NCBI GenBank assembly: GCA_028696285.1
Contig: JAQVHJ010000010.1
Span: 1-14,894 of the forward strand
Origin: a bacterium
GTDB lineage: Bacteria; AUK180; JAQVHJ01
Direction: 5' to 3'
Length of the DNA stretch: 14,894 bases
Shown: positions 12,627 through 14,894 of the stretch, in pieces
Numbering within the stretch: position 1 is the stretch's first letter
Layout: every line of letters starts with the position of its first letter
Program-made: the position numbers and the translations under genes
The notes under the pieces: generated by a model
Database searches by the model: none
What the model saw: the letters and a program-made list of their open reading frames with translations, nothing else
Told to the model about the DNA's origin: nothing

Positions 12627-14894
12627 TTATATATGTATCGAATCCTGACTGGTATAGATTGAAAATTCCTTCTGTGTAATATTTCTTAATCTTTTTGAAA
12701 GCACACTGAATATTTCAAATGAGATTTCCGGATTTTCAAGAATCAATTTATGAAAACGTTCTTTCTCTATTATTAATACTTCGCATTCTGTTTTTGCACG
12801 GACATCAGCTGATGTTAAATCATTTGTAAATATTGACATCTCCCCAAAAAACTCACCTTCGGATAATTCCGCAATTTTTACCCATTCGTCCGCAGAACTC
12901 TTTCCAACAAGGACATTACCCTTTGTTAAAATATACAAAGCCTTCCCTTCCTGATTCTCGTTTATAATTATTTCTCCAGCACTATAATTTGTAAAATTCG
13001 AAATCATACTTATTTTTAAAAGTGTATCTAAATTCATGTTTTTAAACAGAACAATATCCTTTAAAAACATTAAGCGATTAATAACATTCAGCATTTCATC
13101 AGCTCCTTTTTTATTTTGATAAAGGTTCTCAAACCTCTCCTTTTCATGGGGAGAAATCTGGATTAAAATCAATGAAGTTATTATTACTTCAAATAACTCA
13201 CCTTCGTTAAGTCTCTCTTCCAGGATCCTCTTCATACTGAAAGGTAAGTCTTGAAGCATTCCTTGGATAATTATTATTTTCTCTTCAAATGAATATGATT
13301 CAAATAATTCCGTAATTATCTCCTGGTGTTTTATTTCACTGTGTGAAATAAGAATATGTTCCAGCAGCTCCATCGCAACACCATGAATCTCTTTATTCTC
13401 TGACCCGATCATCAGCCTGACACGCTTAATCTCTTCCCCCGGAATTATTAAATAAATCAAATCTAGAATTAACTTTTCAAGCTTCTCAAATTGCTCCCTA
13501 TGAAACAGCATGAATAGTTTTTTTATTTGTGTACTTTTTATATGTTTAAATCCCCTGAAAATTAACGCTTCAGTCTGAACCTTTTCAAACATTAACTGAA
13601 ACCATTTCAGATAACTCCGATCAATATTATCCTTGAAATTCTTCTCCCAGGCATCCTGACTTAATCTCTCTTTGATTTGAACCATGATCTCAATCTTCTC
13701 TTCTAAAACCAGGTCGTCTGTAAACTCCCCCTTCTCTGCGATCATATCGAGAATTTTTACATCGGTCACATACGGCAGGTTGAACCAAAGCAATCTCCGA
13801 ACATCCGATTCATAATCCTGCATCTGAGAATAGATTTGATAAACTAAGTTTTTTTCCATATTCGGGATTTCATTTGATAATAAATCCAGATATTCTCCAT
13901 CCTTTAATAACTTCAGAACTCTTTCAAATATCTCATCATAATTATCCCTGACACTAATACTTAAAGCAAGACGGGTTAATATTTCATTATCTGAATCAAG
14001 GTACGCAAGAACAGTAGATTTCATTTGAATTGAATTGATATTTTTCAGAATAGTAAATACCGTTATCTTTTCATCAATATTTCCCTGAACTTTTCTGCTC
14101 AAAATATTTCGGATAAAATCAACATATACATCTGAATTTAATGATACGAGCATTCCTACTATTAAAATAAAACTTTCAGTATCAATATCTTCAAGAATAA
14201 GCCACTCACGAAGAAGTTCTTCCTTCTCTGAAAAACTGCTCTTAAGAATACTTAATAAAATTTTCTGCCGGAATTCTGAAGAACCCTGATTGAAACTGAT
14301 ATTGATCTTTTTAAATAATTCCGGGGTAAGATTAAACTCAAGAAGAATTTTCATGCATATTGGCTCAAACTCCGGCTGTTCTTTTGAAAAAATCTTTAAT
14401 ACCTCATTTGTAAAATTCTTCAGTTTATACTTGTATATCATATCCAATGCAAATAAGATCAGAGCGTTATCATTTGAATTTAACAGATTCTCTATTATCT
14501 TTTCCGTGTCATCGGCCGCAATCTCCATGAACCGGTTAAATATCTTTTCCTTCTCTTCATCCTTATTTAAGATTAGTGTCCGAATCAATGTCTTCTTATA
14601 TTCACCGCGCATTAGTAAATTTACAAAAAACCAAGCAAGAGAAAAGAACATAATCAATATTGAAATAACAGGGCTGACTTCAGAAAAATATTTTATAATA
14701 ATTAATATAACTAGGCTTGCAAGAAATATAAAGAACGGTTTTATTATCCCTTCCTGAAACGCCCTAATCCTTTCCTTTTCTTTCATTGGAAGCGGAGAAT
14801 AAAAAATATGGTTTAGAGAACGTTCAAATGTATGTTTAATAAATTCAACACCAAACCTGGCAAAAGAACCGGAAAAAATATTTTCAGAACGTAA
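12627..14894 (-). CDS. Large membrane protein with helical repeats and C-terminal cNMP-binding fold (5' end beyond right edge)
   Basis: 755 residues are visible. The frame is open to the window edge: 36 codons lie upstream of the first ATG (14784-14786), which has no ribosome-binding site, so the true start is outside. The upstream residues include RSLNHIFYSPLP, then MKEKERIRAFQEGIIKP and two hydrophobic segments (about 18-34 and 40-58, counted from that ATG). This resembles the end of the membrane part of bacterial nucleotide-transporter-like (MFS/ADP-ATP carrier) proteins fused to HEAT repeats. Residues ~70-560 are alpha-helical, HEAT-like. Residues ~575-702 form a cyclic-nucleotide-binding domain with FGEMSIF (647-653). 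The phosphate-cassette arginine expected before S659-A660 is T658. It may therefore sense another ligand or act only structurally. It faces gatD tail to tail and ends in TAA next to a repeat. The transporter part is inferred. Confidence 0.75.
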   Translation of the reverse strand, partial: LRSENIFSGSFARFGVEFIKHTFERSLNHIFYSPLPMKEKERIRAFQEGIIKPFFIFLASLVILIIIKYFSEVSPVISILIMFFSLAWFFVNLLMRGEYKKTLIRTLILNKDEEKEKIFNRFMEIAADDTEKIIENLLNSNDNALILFALDMIYKYKLKNFTNEVLKIFSKEQPEFEPICMKILLEFNLTPELFKKINISFNQGSSEFRQKILLSILKSSFSEKEELLREWLILEDIDTESFILIVGMLVSLNSDVYVDFIRNILSRKVQGNIDEKITVFTILKNINSIQMKSTVLAYLDSDNEILTRLALSISVRDNYDEIFERVLKLLKDGEYLDLLSNEIPNMEKNLVYQIYSQMQDYESDVRRLLWFNLPYVTDVKILDMIAEKGEFTDDLVLEEKIEIMVQIKERLSQDAWEKNFKDNIDRSYLKWFQLMFEKVQTEALIFRGFKHIKSTQIKKLFMLFHREQFEKLEKLILDLIYLIIPGEEIKRVRLMIGSENKEIHGVAMELLEHILISHSEIKHQEIITELFESYSFEEKIIIIQGMLQDLPFSMKRILEERLNEGELFEVIITSLILIQISPHEKERFENLYQNKKGADEMLNVINRLMFLKDIVLFKNMNLDTLLKISMISNFTNYSAGEIIINENQEGKALYILTKGNVLVGKSSADEWVKIAELSEGEFFGEMSIFTNDLTSADVRAKTECEVLIIEKERFHKLILENPEISFEIFSVLSKRLRNITQKEFSIYTSQDSIHI

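Noticed and set aside
14290..14757. 155-codon plus-strand frame
   Set aside because: It is antisense to the helical-repeat protein, with low-complexity Ile/Asn/Ser content caused by AT-rich sequence.
14784..14786. This ATG as the true start of the cNMP-binding-fold protein
   Set aside because: There is no ribosome-binding site, and 36 further in-frame codons with family-like residues reach the window edge.

Overview
The window looks like a piece of an AT-rich chromosome from an uncultured diderm (two-membrane) bacterium. The bacterial reading rests on a ClpC chaperone, an SppA peptidase with a signal peptide and an apparent outer-membrane barrel, Shine-Dalgarno sequences, and three good sigma70-like promoters with 17-base spacers. 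The surprise is an adjacent pair of archaeal-type genes, gatE and gatD, which encode the tRNA-dependent amidotransferase that makes Gln-tRNA(Gln). I cannot place the phylum. A candidate phylum that has acquired archaeal genes is the simplest guess.

Region 1 (1-3868, minus strand) is a probable three-gene operon behind one promoter. It holds an ATPase-fold protein without a Walker A motif, then the barrel-SppA fusion, then clpC, which runs off the left edge. The short gaps (15 and 17 bases) and the two proteolysis genes suggest an envelope or protein quality-control operon.

Region 2 (3869-4774) has no gene. It is a nest of repeats: a 783-base segment with 14-base terminal inverted repeats, two copies of a ~160-base unit made of small hairpins, and a heptamer tract joined to an inverted-repeat element.

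Region 3 (4775-7729, minus strand) is a three-gene nucleotide-sugar and glycosyltransferase cassette: a GT4 glycosyltransferase, a glucose-1-phosphate cytidylyltransferase-like enzyme, and a CDP-glucose 4,6-dehydratase-like enzyme. The last gene is interrupted by one in-frame TAG. The promoter lies so close to the first ATG that the mRNA may be leaderless.

Region 4 (7730-8900) is again repeat-rich and gene-free. It holds four copies or part-copies of a ~166-195-base repeat and several perfect hairpins. Region 5 (8901-12268, plus strand) is promoter-gatE-gatD. Region 6 (12269-12626) holds a REP-like hairpin, an 11-unit heptamer tract and a second copy of the element from region 2. Region 7 (12627-14894, minus strand) is the 3' part of a large membrane protein with helical repeats and a C-terminal cyclic-nucleotide-binding fold. 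Its frame stays open to the right edge, so its start is outside the window.
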